In this document: in pieces, positions 34,389-43,208 of the stretch
Layout of the letters: each line of letters opens with the position of its first letter
Position numbering within the stretch: the stretch's first letter is position 1
From: Dactylosporangium siamense
Lineage (GTDB): Bacteria > Actinomycetota > Actinomycetes > Mycobacteriales > Micromonosporaceae
DNA length: 64,000 nucleotides
Direction of reading: 5' to 3'
NCBI RefSeq assembly: GCF_016862795.1
Contig: NZ_BONQ01000139.1
Span: 1 to 64,000, forward strand
Notes under the pieces: generated by a model
Told to the model about the DNA's origin: nothing
Databases searched by the model: none
The model's input: only the letters and a program-made list of their open reading frames with translations
Made by a program: the position numbers and the translations under genes

Positions 34389-35657
34389 ATGGCTATCGAC
34401 ACGTCATCGTCCACCACCACCGGCTCCGACCGGCGGTCGAGGCTGACCGAGCGGCAACTCGTCGCCGCCGGATTCATCACCACCGCGGGCAACGCGTTCC
34501 AGATCACCGCGGCCGCCATCATGGTGTTCCGGGCCGAGAACACCACCCTGTCGGTCGGCTGGCTGTTCATCGCCGTGTCGATCCCGCAGGTCGTCCTGTC
34601 GGTCATGTTCGGCCGCCTGGTGGACCGGATGGACCGCCGGCTCCTGTGCGTCATCGCCGACGTGGTGAGCGCGGTGACCGCGTTCGCGCTGCCGCTGTGG
34701 ATGTGGTTCGGCGGACCCGTCAGTCTCGGGTCCTACCTGGCGAACTTCCTGCTCGCCGTCACCGCGGCGCTGTTCATGCCGGCCAGCAACGCGCTGGTCA
34801 AGGAGCGCGTCCTGGACGGGCGGCTCGGCCGGTTCAACAGCCGCTACGAGATGGGCACCAACACCGGCATGCTCCTGGCGTCGTCCTCGGCCGGGTTCCT
34901 GATCGTCATCTTCGGTGCGACGCCGCTGCTCGTGTTCAACGCGTTCACCTTCGTCGCGTCCGCGGTCCTCACCTGGTTCGTGGGCACGAAGCCGGCCGGA
35001 GCAACGCAGCCCACTGTGGACGCGTCGGCGGCCGGTGCGTCGGCGGCGCCGGTGCGGCGGCAGCCGATCAAGCGACTGGCGCTGCTGTACACCGCCGGAA
35101 ACGCCAACCTCATGGTCAGCAACGTCATCCTCACCACCATCGTCCTGCAGCACTGGAAGCAGAGCCCGTGGGTGATCGGTGTGGTCGACGCGCTGGCCGG
35201 GGTCGGGTTCATCATCGGCGCCGCGTGCTACCCCTGGATCAGTGCCCGGATCAAGGGTCTGCACCTCGCGGTGCTCGGCCAGCTCGGGTGCATGACGATG
35301 GTCATCTTCGAGCCGCTGCACTACATCGCGCTCATGTCGGTCATCCCGGTGGCGGCGTTCTGCTTCGCCAACGGGCGCATCGCGGCCCGGACCCTGCTGA
35401 TGCAGGCCAGCCCGGTGGACCGGGTGGGCCGGATCTTCGGCGGCGCGCAGGCGTTCGGGCTGGCGCTCGGCGTGGCCGCGACGGTCGGACTGTCCGCCGT
35501 CGCCGACGGGATCTCGGTGCCCTGGGCCTTCTGGGGCCTGGTCATCCTCGTCGACGCCATCGCCATCGGCACCTACCTGAGCCTCCGCAAACCGCTGGCG
35601 GCGACCGAGAAGGCGCCCGAGCCGGTCGCCGCCGAGCCGGTGGCCGTCCCCGCCTGA
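34389..35657 (+). CDS. MFS exporter of the cluster
   Basis: 422 residues, twelve helices with a short polar N-terminal tail. Signature GRLVDRMDRRLLCVIADVV follows helix 2, typical of MFS drug exporters of the MefA/enterobactin-exporter group. ATG 34389 with GAGG before it, 8 bp after the MetRS-like stop. Placement in the middle of the biosynthetic operon suggests it exports the product and contributes to self-resistance. Confidence 0.87.
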   Translation: MAIDTSSSTTTGSDRRSRLTERQLVAAGFITTAGNAFQITAAAIMVFRAENTTLSVGWLFIAVSIPQVVLSVMFGRLVDRMDRRLLCVIADVVSAVTAFALPLWMWFGGPVSLGSYLANFLLAVTAALFMPASNALVKERVLDGRLGRFNSRYEMGTNTGMLLASSSAGFLIVIFGATPLLVFNAFTFVASAVLTWFVGTKPAGATQPTVDASAAGASAAPVRRQPIKRLALLYTAGNANLMVSNVILTTIVLQHWKQSPWVIGVVDALAGVGFIIGAACYPWISARIKGLHLAVLGQLGCMTMVIFEPLHYIALMSVIPVAAFCFANGRIAARTLLMQASPVDRVGRIFGGAQAFGLALGVAATVGLSAVADGISVPWAFWGLVILVDAIAIGTYLSLRKPLAATEKAPEPVAAEPVAVPA

Positions 35658-35734
35658 CGGACGGCGGCGCCCGGTCCACCCGGGCCGGGCGCCGCCCGAC
35701 CAGCCGGATCACCGCATCCACGAGAGAGGTCATG

Positions 35735-37525
35735 ATGGACCAGCAGTTGACATCCGCGGCCCGCTCGGCACAGGACGGCGTCGCCACGTGGGCCTGCCTT
35801 CCCGGGTTCCCACCGGCGGTCATCTTCCCGTTCACGCCGCCCGAGCGGTACGGCATGCGCAGCACCTACGAGTTCCAGATGCTCATGTACCGCCCGCTGT
35901 ACTGGATCGGCCGGGACGGCAAACTGGAGATCGACTTCGACCTGAGCCTCGCCGACGAACCGGAGTGGAGCGAGGACGGCCTCACCGCCACGGTCCGGAT
36001 CAAGCCCTGGAAATGGTCCAACGGCGAGACCGTCTGCGCCGACAACGTGATCTTCTGGGTGAACATGCTCGCCCGCAAGGGGCCGAGGTTCGGCGCCTAC
36101 GTCGAAGGCCTCTTCCCGGACAACCTGGTCTCCTACGCCAAGGTCGACGAGCAGACGGTGAGCTTCACCTTCGACCAGGTGTACTCGCAGTACTGGGTCC
36201 TGATGAACCAGCTGACGATGATCACGCCGATGCCGAAGGCCTGGGACCGGACCGCCGACGGCCCGGCCGACGCCAGCCACGACATCGAGCAGGTCGAGGC
36301 GGTCTTCGACTACCTCCTGGCGCACAACGGCAGCCCGACCGCGGAGAGCAACGCCCATCGCATGCTGTGGCCGCAGAGCCCGATCTGGAGCGTCGTCAAC
36401 GGCCCCTGGAAGCTGACGGAGTTCACCGCGGAGGGCGCCGTCACGTTCGTGCCGAACGAGCACTACAGCGGCCCGAACCCGGCCCGGCTGGCGGAGTTCC
36501 GGCAGCTGCCGATCGAGACCGACGAGCAGGAGTACGAGCTGCTGCAGCAGGGCGACTCGATCCAGATCGGCTACCTGCCGATGGGCCTCGGCAAGCAGCC
36601 CAGCGGCGACCCGACCGTGGGCGGCCCCAACCCCCTCGGCGACCGGTACGACCTCGTCCCGCAGGTGCTGTTCAGCCTGCACTTCATGGCCCTGAACTTC
36701 TACAACCCGAACATCGCCGGCAAGCTCATCCACCAGCCGTACATCCGCCAGGCGCTGCAGAGCTGCCTCGACCAGGACTACGGCTCGCGGGAGATCTACC
36801 AGGGCTACGGCTGGCGCCAGGACGGCCCCGTCCCGAGCCTGCCGGACAGCGACCTGATCTCGCCGCGGCTGCGCAACGGCAAGGCGATCTGGCCCTTCGA
36901 CCCGGACCGGGCGCGGGAGCTGCTGGAGGCCAACGGCTGGGACGCCAGCGTCTCGCCGGCCGTGTGCGTGCGGCCCGGCACCGGCCCCGGCGAGGCCGGC
37001 GAGGGCATCCCGGCGGGCACGCGGCTGAGCCTGTCGCTGCGCTACATCGAGGGCCGCCCCGCGCTGACCCGCCTGATGGAGCAGTTCCGCGCCGACGCCG
37101 GCAAGGCCGGCATCGAGCTGCGGCTGTCGGAGATCTACGCGTCGGTCCTCGTGGCCCAGGACGGTCCGGGCGCGCCGACGCCGGAGAACCCGCGCACCTG
37201 GGAGCTGTCCTGCTGGAACGGCGGCTGGGTCTACAACCACCCGACCGGCGAGAACCTCTTCCAGAGCGGCGCGGCCTGCAACTTCAGCAACTACCGCGAC
37301 GCGCGCGCCGACGAGCTCATCGCCCGCACGGTGACCACCGACGACCCGCAGGCGCTGTACGAGTACCAGGAGTACATCAGCGAGCAGGCGCCGGTGCTGT
37401 ACACGCCGAACTTCCCGCGCCGGCTGTTCGAGGTCGCCGCGAACCTGCGCGGCTTCACGCCGGTCAACCCGTACGGCCTGATCAACCCGGAGAACTGGTA
37501 CTACGCGGAGGAGGAGGGATCATGA
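35735..37525 (+). CDS. OppA-like (SBP_bac_5) protein without signal peptide
   Basis: 596 residues covering a complete family-5 oligopeptide/nickel-binding protein fold (EWSEDGLTATVRIKPWKWSNGETVCADNVIFW is the family signature region). The N terminus (MDQQLTSAARSAQDG) is polar: no signal sequence and no lipobox, and no ABC permease or ATPase genes accompany it. ATG 35735 (or 35732) follows GAGAGG. Cytoplasmic OppA-like proteins are known to be needed in clavulanic acid biosynthesis, so an intracellular role such as binding or chemically processing a peptide intermediate is plausible. Its stop overlaps ATP-grasp 3 by ATGA. Confidence 0.82.
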   Translation: MDQQLTSAARSAQDGVATWACLPGFPPAVIFPFTPPERYGMRSTYEFQMLMYRPLYWIGRDGKLEIDFDLSLADEPEWSEDGLTATVRIKPWKWSNGETVCADNVIFWVNMLARKGPRFGAYVEGLFPDNLVSYAKVDEQTVSFTFDQVYSQYWVLMNQLTMITPMPKAWDRTADGPADASHDIEQVEAVFDYLLAHNGSPTAESNAHRMLWPQSPIWSVVNGPWKLTEFTAEGAVTFVPNEHYSGPNPARLAEFRQLPIETDEQEYELLQQGDSIQIGYLPMGLGKQPSGDPTVGGPNPLGDRYDLVPQVLFSLHFMALNFYNPNIAGKLIHQPYIRQALQSCLDQDYGSREIYQGYGWRQDGPVPSLPDSDLISPRLRNGKAIWPFDPDRARELLEANGWDASVSPAVCVRPGTGPGEAGEGIPAGTRLSLSLRYIEGRPALTRLMEQFRADAGKAGIELRLSEIYASVLVAQDGPGAPTPENPRTWELSCWNGGWVYNHPTGENLFQSGAACNFSNYRDARADELIARTVTTDDPQALYEYQEYISEQAPVLYTPNFPRRLFEVAANLRGFTPVNPYGLINPENWYYAEEEGS

Positions 37526-38790
37526 GGCCGGTCATTCTCGTGGGCTTCGTGGGTGCCGCGCTGCCCACCCTGCCGAACATCCAGCCCGACCAGTCGGTGA
37601 TCTTCGTGGAGGAGCCCGACGTCGTGCGCAAGCGCGACGTCCGGACCAAGGTCGCCGGGTGCCCGACCGTCCGGGAGCTCGTCGAGTGGGAGTTCCACCT
37701 GCCCGGCAAGGCCGACGAGTTCTATCACACCTACCGCGACCTGGACCCGGAGGCGGTCATCCCGCTGACCGAGTACGCGACGCCGTTCGCGGCCCGGCTC
37801 GCCGAGCGCTACGGCCTGCCGGGCGCCGGGTTCGCCGCCGCGTCGCTGCTGCGGGACAAGGCGCTGCTGCGCAATGTCAGCCGGGCGGCCGGGGTCACCA
37901 ACCCGCGCAGTGTCCGGGTGGACGGCCCGCACGAGGTGCTCGCGTTCATGCGGTCGGTCGGCGGCCCGATCGTGCTGAAACCGGCCAACCGGCAGGCGTC
38001 CGTGGGTGCCTGGCTGATCCACGACCCGGCCGAGGTGCCGGAGGCGTGGGACGCCTGCGTGGTCCAGGACGAGGGCGTGTTCGTGCCGGACCGCCCGATG
38101 GAGCTGCGGATGCTCGCCGAGGAATGCGTGCTGGGGGAGCAGTTCAGCGTCGAGATGCTGGTGCGGGCCGGCGAGGACCTGTTCACCAACGTCACCCGCG
38201 CCCGCCTGGTGCCCGGGCCGATCCCGGCCGAGGAGTCCCACGTCGTCCCCGCCGACACGACACCGGAGCTGATGGCGCTGCTGCGCGAGCAGACCCGCCG
38301 GATCGTCGACGCGGTCGGCTTCCGGGACGGCATCGTGCACTGCGAGTGGATCGTCAGCGACGGCGTGCCCAACCTGGTCGAGTGCGCCGGCCGGTTCGCC
38401 GGCGACGGCATCATCGAGCTGATCGAACGCGCCTACCCGGTGGACCTGGTGCGCGCGTACTACGCGGTGATGAAGGGCGTGCCGATCCCGGTCGTGCTGC
38501 CCCGCGCGGCGCGGCGTGCGGCGGCCGTGCGGTTCCTGACGATCGGCACCGGCGTCGTCCGCGACGTGCGCGGCGTCGACCGGGCCGCCGAGGCCGACGG
38601 CGTGTTCCTCTGCGACGTCACCGTCCAGGCGGGGGAGCGGTTCGGTGGGCTGCGCAGCTCGTGGGACCGGGTCGGCGACGTGATGGTCACCGGCGACACC
38701 CCGCAGGAGGCGCTCCGCCTCGCGGACCGCGCCGCCGCGCTGATCGAGATCGACGTGCTGGTCCCGGAGCTGGAGACAGTGGCGCCGTGA
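37522..38790 (+). CDS. ATP-grasp ligase 3
   Basis: 422 residues. N-terminal Rossmann-like domain (VILVGFVGA), then GPIVLKPANRQASVGAWLI (lysine loop), QFSVEMLVRAGE and HCEWIVSDGVPNLVECAGRFAGDGI. The metal-site Glu is present but the usual Asn is Ala (E-C-A-G-R). The C-terminal ~70 residues match the region often found in carnosine-synthase-like ligases (ALRLADRAAALIEIDV). It overlaps OppA-like upstream (ATGA) and the mutase small subunit downstream (GTGA). It is expected to join an amino acid or peptide by an amide bond. Confidence 0.86.
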   Translation: MRPVILVGFVGAALPTLPNIQPDQSVIFVEEPDVVRKRDVRTKVAGCPTVRELVEWEFHLPGKADEFYHTYRDLDPEAVIPLTEYATPFAARLAERYGLPGAGFAAASLLRDKALLRNVSRAAGVTNPRSVRVDGPHEVLAFMRSVGGPIVLKPANRQASVGAWLIHDPAEVPEAWDACVVQDEGVFVPDRPMELRMLAEECVLGEQFSVEMLVRAGEDLFTNVTRARLVPGPIPAEESHVVPADTTPELMALLREQTRRIVDAVGFRDGIVHCEWIVSDGVPNLVECAGRFAGDGIIELIERAYPVDLVRAYYAVMKGVPIPVVLPRAARRAAAVRFLTIGTGVVRDVRGVDRAAEADGVFLCDVTVQAGERFGGLRSSWDRVGDVMVTGDTPQEALRLADRAAALIEIDVLVPELETVAP

Positions 38791-39260
38791 CGACCCAATC
38801 TGCCGGGACGCTCGTCGCTCGGACCCGCCTCGACGTCGTCGTCACCGGCCTGTCCTCCGACGCGCACACCTGGAACCTGGTCTACCTGCAGCTGCTGCTC
38901 GAGGAGCTCGGCTGCGGGGTGACCAACCTCGGCGGGTGCACGCCGGACGAGGTGATCGTGCGCGAGTGCGCCGACAGCCGGCCGGACCTGGTGGTGATCG
39001 GCAGCCTCAACGGCCACGGCTGCCAGGACGGCGTCCGGCTGATCGCCGCCATGCGGGCCTGCCCCGCCCTGGCGGCGACGCCGGTGGTGATCGGCGGCAA
39101 GCTCGACGTGGCGGGCGGCGGCGACGGCCACAACGGCGACCGGCTGCTGGCCGCCGGCTTCGACGCCGTGTTCGAGGACACCGGTGGGCTGCACCCCTTT
39201 CGGTCGTTCGTGCGGACCCTCGCCGGGCGACCGGCGGCGGCCTCGGTGGGCGCCAGATGA
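38787..39260 (+). CDS. Glutamate mutase small (B12-binding) subunit
   Basis: 157 residues with the cobalamin-binding fold of methylaspartate mutase sigma subunits: axial His27 in SDAHTWN (the usual DxHxxG with Asn in place of Gly, as I recall from other actinobacterial members), SLNGHG and VIGGKL. Together with the large subunit it catalyses the adenosylcobalamin-dependent carbon-skeleton rearrangement of L-glutamate to (2S,3S)-3-methylaspartate. GTG 38787 and the stop at 39260 overlap both neighbours by four bases. Actinomycetes use this pair to supply 3-methylaspartate to secondary metabolites. Confidence 0.9.
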   Translation: MTTQSAGTLVARTRLDVVVTGLSSDAHTWNLVYLQLLLEELGCGVTNLGGCTPDEVIVRECADSRPDLVVIGSLNGHGCQDGVRLIAAMRACPALAATPVVIGGKLDVAGGGDGHNGDRLLAAGFDAVFEDTGGLHPFRSFVRTLAGRPAAASVGAR

Positions 39261-41623
39261 CCGCCGACGTCACAGAAGCTCGGTCCGGTGCGCTGTCACT
39301 CACCGGGACGACCACCCTGCCGGCAGCAACGACGCTGCCGCGGGTGCCGTCCTTCGGCGAGGTGGTGGCGGCGCACCGGGCCGCCGGCCGGCTGGTCGTC
39401 CAGCCGAGGATGGGGTTCGCCGACCCGGCCCGCATGCGCCAGGGGCTGCTCGCCACCCGTGACGCCCGGGCGGCCACCGTCGGCACCATCACCCTCGACA
39501 GCTACACGAGGGTCGGTGACCACGACGCGGTGACCCGGGCCCTGGCGGCCGGCGCGGACCTCAACGGCTATCCCCTCGTCGACGCCGACCCGGTGGCCAC
39601 CGCACGGATGCTGGCCGACGTGCTGACCCCGGCGTTCCCGGTGCAGGTGCGGCACGGCTCCGCCGACCCCCGGCGGATCGTGCGGACCCTGCTGCGGCAG
39701 GGGTTGCACGCCACCGAGGGCGGGCCGGTGTCCTACTGCCTGCCCTACAGCCGGATGCCGCTGGTCACCGCCGTGGAGCACTGGCGGCAGAGCTGCGAGC
39801 TGCTCGCGGCGGCCCGGGAGCACGGCAGCGAACCGCACCTGGAGACCTTCGGCGGCTGCATGATGGGCCAGCTGTGCCCGCCGGCGCTGCTCGTCGCGTT
39901 GAGCGTGCTGGAGGGCATGTTCTTCCGGCAGCACGGGCTGCGCTGCATCTCCTTCAGCTACGCCCAGCAGACGCATCCGGGCCAGGACGAGGAGGCCGTC
40001 GCGGCGTTGCGGCGGCTCATCCGCCGGTACGTGCCGGACGTGCGCAGCCACGTCGTGATCTACACCTACATGGGGGTGTACCCGCGGACCCCGGGCGGCG
40101 CGCGGGGCCTGCTCGCCGCGTCGGCCCGGCTGGCGGTGCGCACCGGCGCCAGCCGGCTGATCGTCAAGACCTCGGCCGAGGCGCACCGGATTCCGACCGT
40201 CGCCGAGAACGTCGCGGCCCTGGAACACGCCGCGGTCGCGGCCCGGCACGCCGACCTCGGCGACCCGCCCATGGACACCGGCGTCCACGCGCAGGCGCGG
40301 GCCCTCATCGACAACGTGCTCGCGCTCGACGACGACCTCGGCCGGGCGCTGACGGTCGCGTTCGCCCGCGGCCACCTCGACGTGCCGTTCTGCCTGCACC
40401 CGGACAACGCCGGCCGGGCCCGCGGCTACCTGGACCACGACGGTCGCCTGCAGTGGCAGCGCATCGGCGCGATGCCGCTCGGGGGTCTCGTCGCGGTGCC
40501 GGCCACCGAACCGATGACGTCCGCCGGGCTGCTCGACGCGCTGCAGCACGTGCAGCGGACCTACGACGCACAGCACTCCGTCAATTCGACCGGAACTTGG
40601 GAGAGCCGCATGACCATCACCCCGCTGGACAGCAGGATCTCGGCCGGGCAACGGCCGCCCGGCACCCGCGCCCACCTGACCTCACCGGTGACCCAGGCGG
40701 CGCTGCGCATCCAGAACTCCGTCCTCGCCGGCAGCCGTGAATACCTGAGCACGCTGGGCTTCCAGGAGATGATGCCGCCCATCATCGGCCCGGTGACCGA
40801 CCCCGGCGTGCGCGGCGCCAAGCAGATCGACGTCGACTTCTACGGGCACCGGTACAAGCTGATGACCAGCGTCATCCTGTACAAGCAGGCGTCGCTGCTC
40901 GCCTTCGACAAGATCTTCTATGTCGCGCCGAACGTCCGGCTCGAACCGCTCGAGACCGCGGGCACCGGCCGGCACCTGGCCGAGTTCACCCAGATCGACG
41001 TCGAGGTCGCCGACGCGAGCCGGGAAGACATCCTGGACCTGCTGCAGGGCCTGCTACGGCACATCGTCCGGCACGTGCTGCGGGAGAGCAAGGCCGACCT
41101 GGCCGCGCTCGGCCGCGACCCGGACGTGTTCGAGGCGCTGCTGCGCGAGGAGTTCGAGCGGATCAGCCACCCGGACGCGGTCGCGCACCTGCGCCGCCTG
41201 CAACACCTGCAGAGCACCGACTCCGAGATCGACTGGGAGGGCGAGCGGCTCATCTCCGAGCAGACCGACCGGCCGTTCTTCATCGTCGGCTACCCGAAGG
41301 GCTCCCGCGGGTTCACCGACGGCGAGTCGAGCACCGAGCCGGGCGTGCTGCGCAACTTCGACCTCATCGCCCCGGACGGGTTCGGCGAGCTGTGCAGCGG
41401 CGGCGAGCGCACGTACGAGTACCGCCGGCTCATCGAACGCATGCGCGAGACCGGCGAGAACCCGGCCAAGTACACGTGGTACCTGGACCTGGCCCGGGAG
41501 GGCCTGCGCCCCAGCGCCGGCTTCGGTCTCGGCCTGGAGCGGGTCACCCGCTACCTGGCCGGTCTGGACGCGGCCTGGCAGGCCAACGCCTTCCCCAAGC
41601 TGCCCGGGATCGTGTCGCCGTGA
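39257..41623 (+). CDS. Glutamate mutase large subunit fused to asparagine-synthetase/AsnRS-like domain
   Basis: 788 residues in one uninterrupted frame. Residues ~1-440 are the glutamate mutase epsilon subunit (VVQPRMGFADP, VGTITLDSYTRVGDH, LNGYPLVDADP, GGCMMGQLCPPALLVA). After a ~15-residue linker, residues ~452-788 form a class II synthetase core without an anticodon-binding domain: motif 2 TGRHLAEFTQIDVEV and motif 3 GFGLGLERVTRYL, most like AsnRS-derived asparagine synthetases. The second domain probably adenylates a beta-carboxylate for amide formation, so mutase product could be passed on to amidation. An in-frame ATG at 40610 with GGGAG upstream could also give the second domain alone. 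The fusion is the oddest protein in the window. Confidence 0.87.
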   Translation: MTADVTEARSGALSLTGTTTLPAATTLPRVPSFGEVVAAHRAAGRLVVQPRMGFADPARMRQGLLATRDARAATVGTITLDSYTRVGDHDAVTRALAAGADLNGYPLVDADPVATARMLADVLTPAFPVQVRHGSADPRRIVRTLLRQGLHATEGGPVSYCLPYSRMPLVTAVEHWRQSCELLAAAREHGSEPHLETFGGCMMGQLCPPALLVALSVLEGMFFRQHGLRCISFSYAQQTHPGQDEEAVAALRRLIRRYVPDVRSHVVIYTYMGVYPRTPGGARGLLAASARLAVRTGASRLIVKTSAEAHRIPTVAENVAALEHAAVAARHADLGDPPMDTGVHAQARALIDNVLALDDDLGRALTVAFARGHLDVPFCLHPDNAGRARGYLDHDGRLQWQRIGAMPLGGLVAVPATEPMTSAGLLDALQHVQRTYDAQHSVNSTGTWESRMTITPLDSRISAGQRPPGTRAHLTSPVTQAALRIQNSVLAGSREYLSTLGFQEMMPPIIGPVTDPGVRGAKQIDVDFYGHRYKLMTSVILYKQASLLAFDKIFYVAPNVRLEPLETAGTGRHLAEFTQIDVEVADASREDILDLLQGLLRHIVRHVLRESKADLAALGRDPDVFEALLREEFERISHPDAVAHLRRLQHLQSTDSEIDWEGERLISEQTDRPFFIVGYPKGSRGFTDGESSTEPGVLRNFDLIAPDGFGELCSGGERTYEYRRLIERMRETGENPAKYTWYLDLAREGLRPSAGFGLGLERVTRYLAGLDAAWQANAFPKLPGIVSP

Positions 41624-42876
41624 GCGGGATCCGGGCGCCGCAACTGCCGGAGGCGGCGATCCGGGCGCGGGCCCGCGACGCCACCGCGGCCGCCTTCCCC
41701 GACCTCACCGAATACGGGCACTCGCTGTTCGGCGCGACCCCGGGCCCGCCGTCCGGCGACGAGCTCGACCTGGCGCGGATCGTGCCGCCGGTGTTCATGC
41801 CGCGGCGGCTGGAGCGGATGTTCGACCTCGGCCGCGAGCCGCTGCCCGGCGACGCCGTCCTCGGCTGCGAGATCGGCGGTTTCCAGGCGCCGCTGCCGGT
41901 CTTCCTGTGCGCGTTCGGCTCCACCCAGGTCGCCGGCCGCGGCCTGGGGGTCGACGCGAGCGAGCAGGCCGGCCGGCTCGGCATCCCGATGGTCATCGGC
42001 GAGAACGTGGTGCCGATGCACGGTTACGGCCGCACCGCAGACGATCCGCCGCCGGACGGTGGCCTGCTGGGCCGGATCCGGGCGTACGCCGACGCGGTGC
42101 CCGACGGGCTCGGCGGCGTCGTGGTCCAGCAGAGCACCGAGGACGCCGATGCCGAGGTGTGGAACCTCGTCTACAGCGACCCGTTCGCGACCCGGCTGCT
42201 CGACAGCGGCCGGCTCGCGTTCGAGCTGAAGGTCGGGCAGGGCGCCAAACCCGGGCTCGGCGGGATGACGGTGATGTCCCGTGGGGCCGCCGCCGCCGTG
42301 TCCGAGCAGTACGCCATGGACGAGGCGTTCGGCCGGGACACCGGCATGGTGCTGCGGTGCAGCAGCCCCGGCACGTTCACCGAGGAGATCCTGCGCCAGC
42401 AGGTGCACCTGATGCGCAACAACTATCCGCGGGCGCGGGTGTGGGTGAAGCTGCACCCGGGTCGCGACGTCGGGCACGCCGCCGAGGTGGCCTGGGCCGC
42501 CGGGGCGGACGCGGTCACGGTCGACGGCGCCGAGGGCGGCACCGGATGGGCGCCGTCGGTGTTCCTGGAGCAGGTCGGCCTGCCGCTGGCCGAATGCCTG
42601 CGCCGGGTCGGCAAGCACGACGCGTCCCTGCTGGTCTCCGGCCGCGTCTGGGAGGGCAGCCGGGCGCTGAAGTGCCTGGCGATGGGGGCGTCGGCGGTCG
42701 GGCTCGGACGGGCGGCCCTGATCGCCGTGGACGAGGACGCCGCCGACGGGCTGGTGCGGCTGGTGCGCTGCCTGGAGCTGGAGCTGCGGCTGCTGCTCAG
42801 CGCGCTCGGCAAGTACGACATCCATGAAGTGACCGAGGACGACCTGTGGTTTCCCGGCAAAGAGGAGTCCCGATGA
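41620..42876 (+). CDS. FMN-binding glutamate-synthase-like protein
   Basis: 418 residues corresponding to the FMN (alpha/beta)8 barrel of glutamate synthase large subunit: ELKVGQGAKPGLGG, HPGRDVGHAAEVAWAAGADAVTVDGAEGGTG and MGASAVGLGRAAL match the GltB core. The cysteine cluster that binds 3Fe-4S in GltB is absent, and there is no glutaminase domain. Such stand-alone proteins act as amine-forming or imine-reducing enzymes, for example in N-methylglutamate synthase complexes. GTG 41620 overlaps the fusion gene's stop. The substrate in this pathway is unknown; transfer of ammonia to a 2-oxo acid is one possibility. Confidence 0.82.
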   Translation: MSGIRAPQLPEAAIRARARDATAAAFPDLTEYGHSLFGATPGPPSGDELDLARIVPPVFMPRRLERMFDLGREPLPGDAVLGCEIGGFQAPLPVFLCAFGSTQVAGRGLGVDASEQAGRLGIPMVIGENVVPMHGYGRTADDPPPDGGLLGRIRAYADAVPDGLGGVVVQQSTEDADAEVWNLVYSDPFATRLLDSGRLAFELKVGQGAKPGLGGMTVMSRGAAAAVSEQYAMDEAFGRDTGMVLRCSSPGTFTEEILRQQVHLMRNNYPRARVWVKLHPGRDVGHAAEVAWAAGADAVTVDGAEGGTGWAPSVFLEQVGLPLAECLRRVGKHDASLLVSGRVWEGSRALKCLAMGASAVGLGRAALIAVDEDAADGLVRLVRCLELELRLLLSALGKYDIHEVTEDDLWFPGKEESR

Positions 42877-43208
42877 CGATCAACTATGACGGCCGGACGT
42901 TTCGCGCGGTGCACGCCGACCCCTCGCTGCCCGCGTCCTCGGCGGTCTACCGGCAGAAGGACGACCTGGTGTGGGCGGAGTTCGGCGGTGGCGAGATCCG
43001 CCGGGGCTCGCTGACCGGGCTGTGCCGCGGGGACGGCGTGGTCGAGTTCGCCTACACGATGGTCCTGGCCGACGGCGCGGTGATCTCGGGGCGCAGCGTC
43101 AACACCCCGGAGTTCCTGCCGGACGGCCGGATCCAGCTCAACGAGGAATGGGAACGCTACGGCTCGCACGCCGACCGGGGGTTCTCCGTCATAGTGGAAG
43201 TCCCATGA
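42873..43208 (+). CDS. Small NAGS-annotated beta-barrel-like protein
   Basis: 111 residues. It matches a family of short proteins often labelled N-acetylglutamate synthase in databases, with the pattern YRQKDDLVWAEFGGGEIRRGSLTGL and LPDGRIQLNEEWER. No acetyltransferase motif is present, so that label is doubtful. The regular strand-turn pattern suggests a small lipocalin-like beta barrel. ATG 42873 has AGAGGAG upstream and overlaps the FMN protein stop; its own stop overlaps the asparaginase. Role unknown, possibly substrate binding. Confidence 0.7.
   Translation: MTINYDGRTFRAVHADPSLPASSAVYRQKDDLVWAEFGGGEIRRGSLTGLCRGDGVVEFAYTMVLADGAVISGRSVNTPEFLPDGRIQLNEEWERYGSHADRGFSVIVEVP

Noticed and set aside
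38936..39256. Upstream extension of the glutamate mutase large-subunit frame
   Set aside because: The extra 107 codons overlap the small-subunit gene in another frame; ATG 39257 gives the ATGA overlap and the normal GlmE N terminus.
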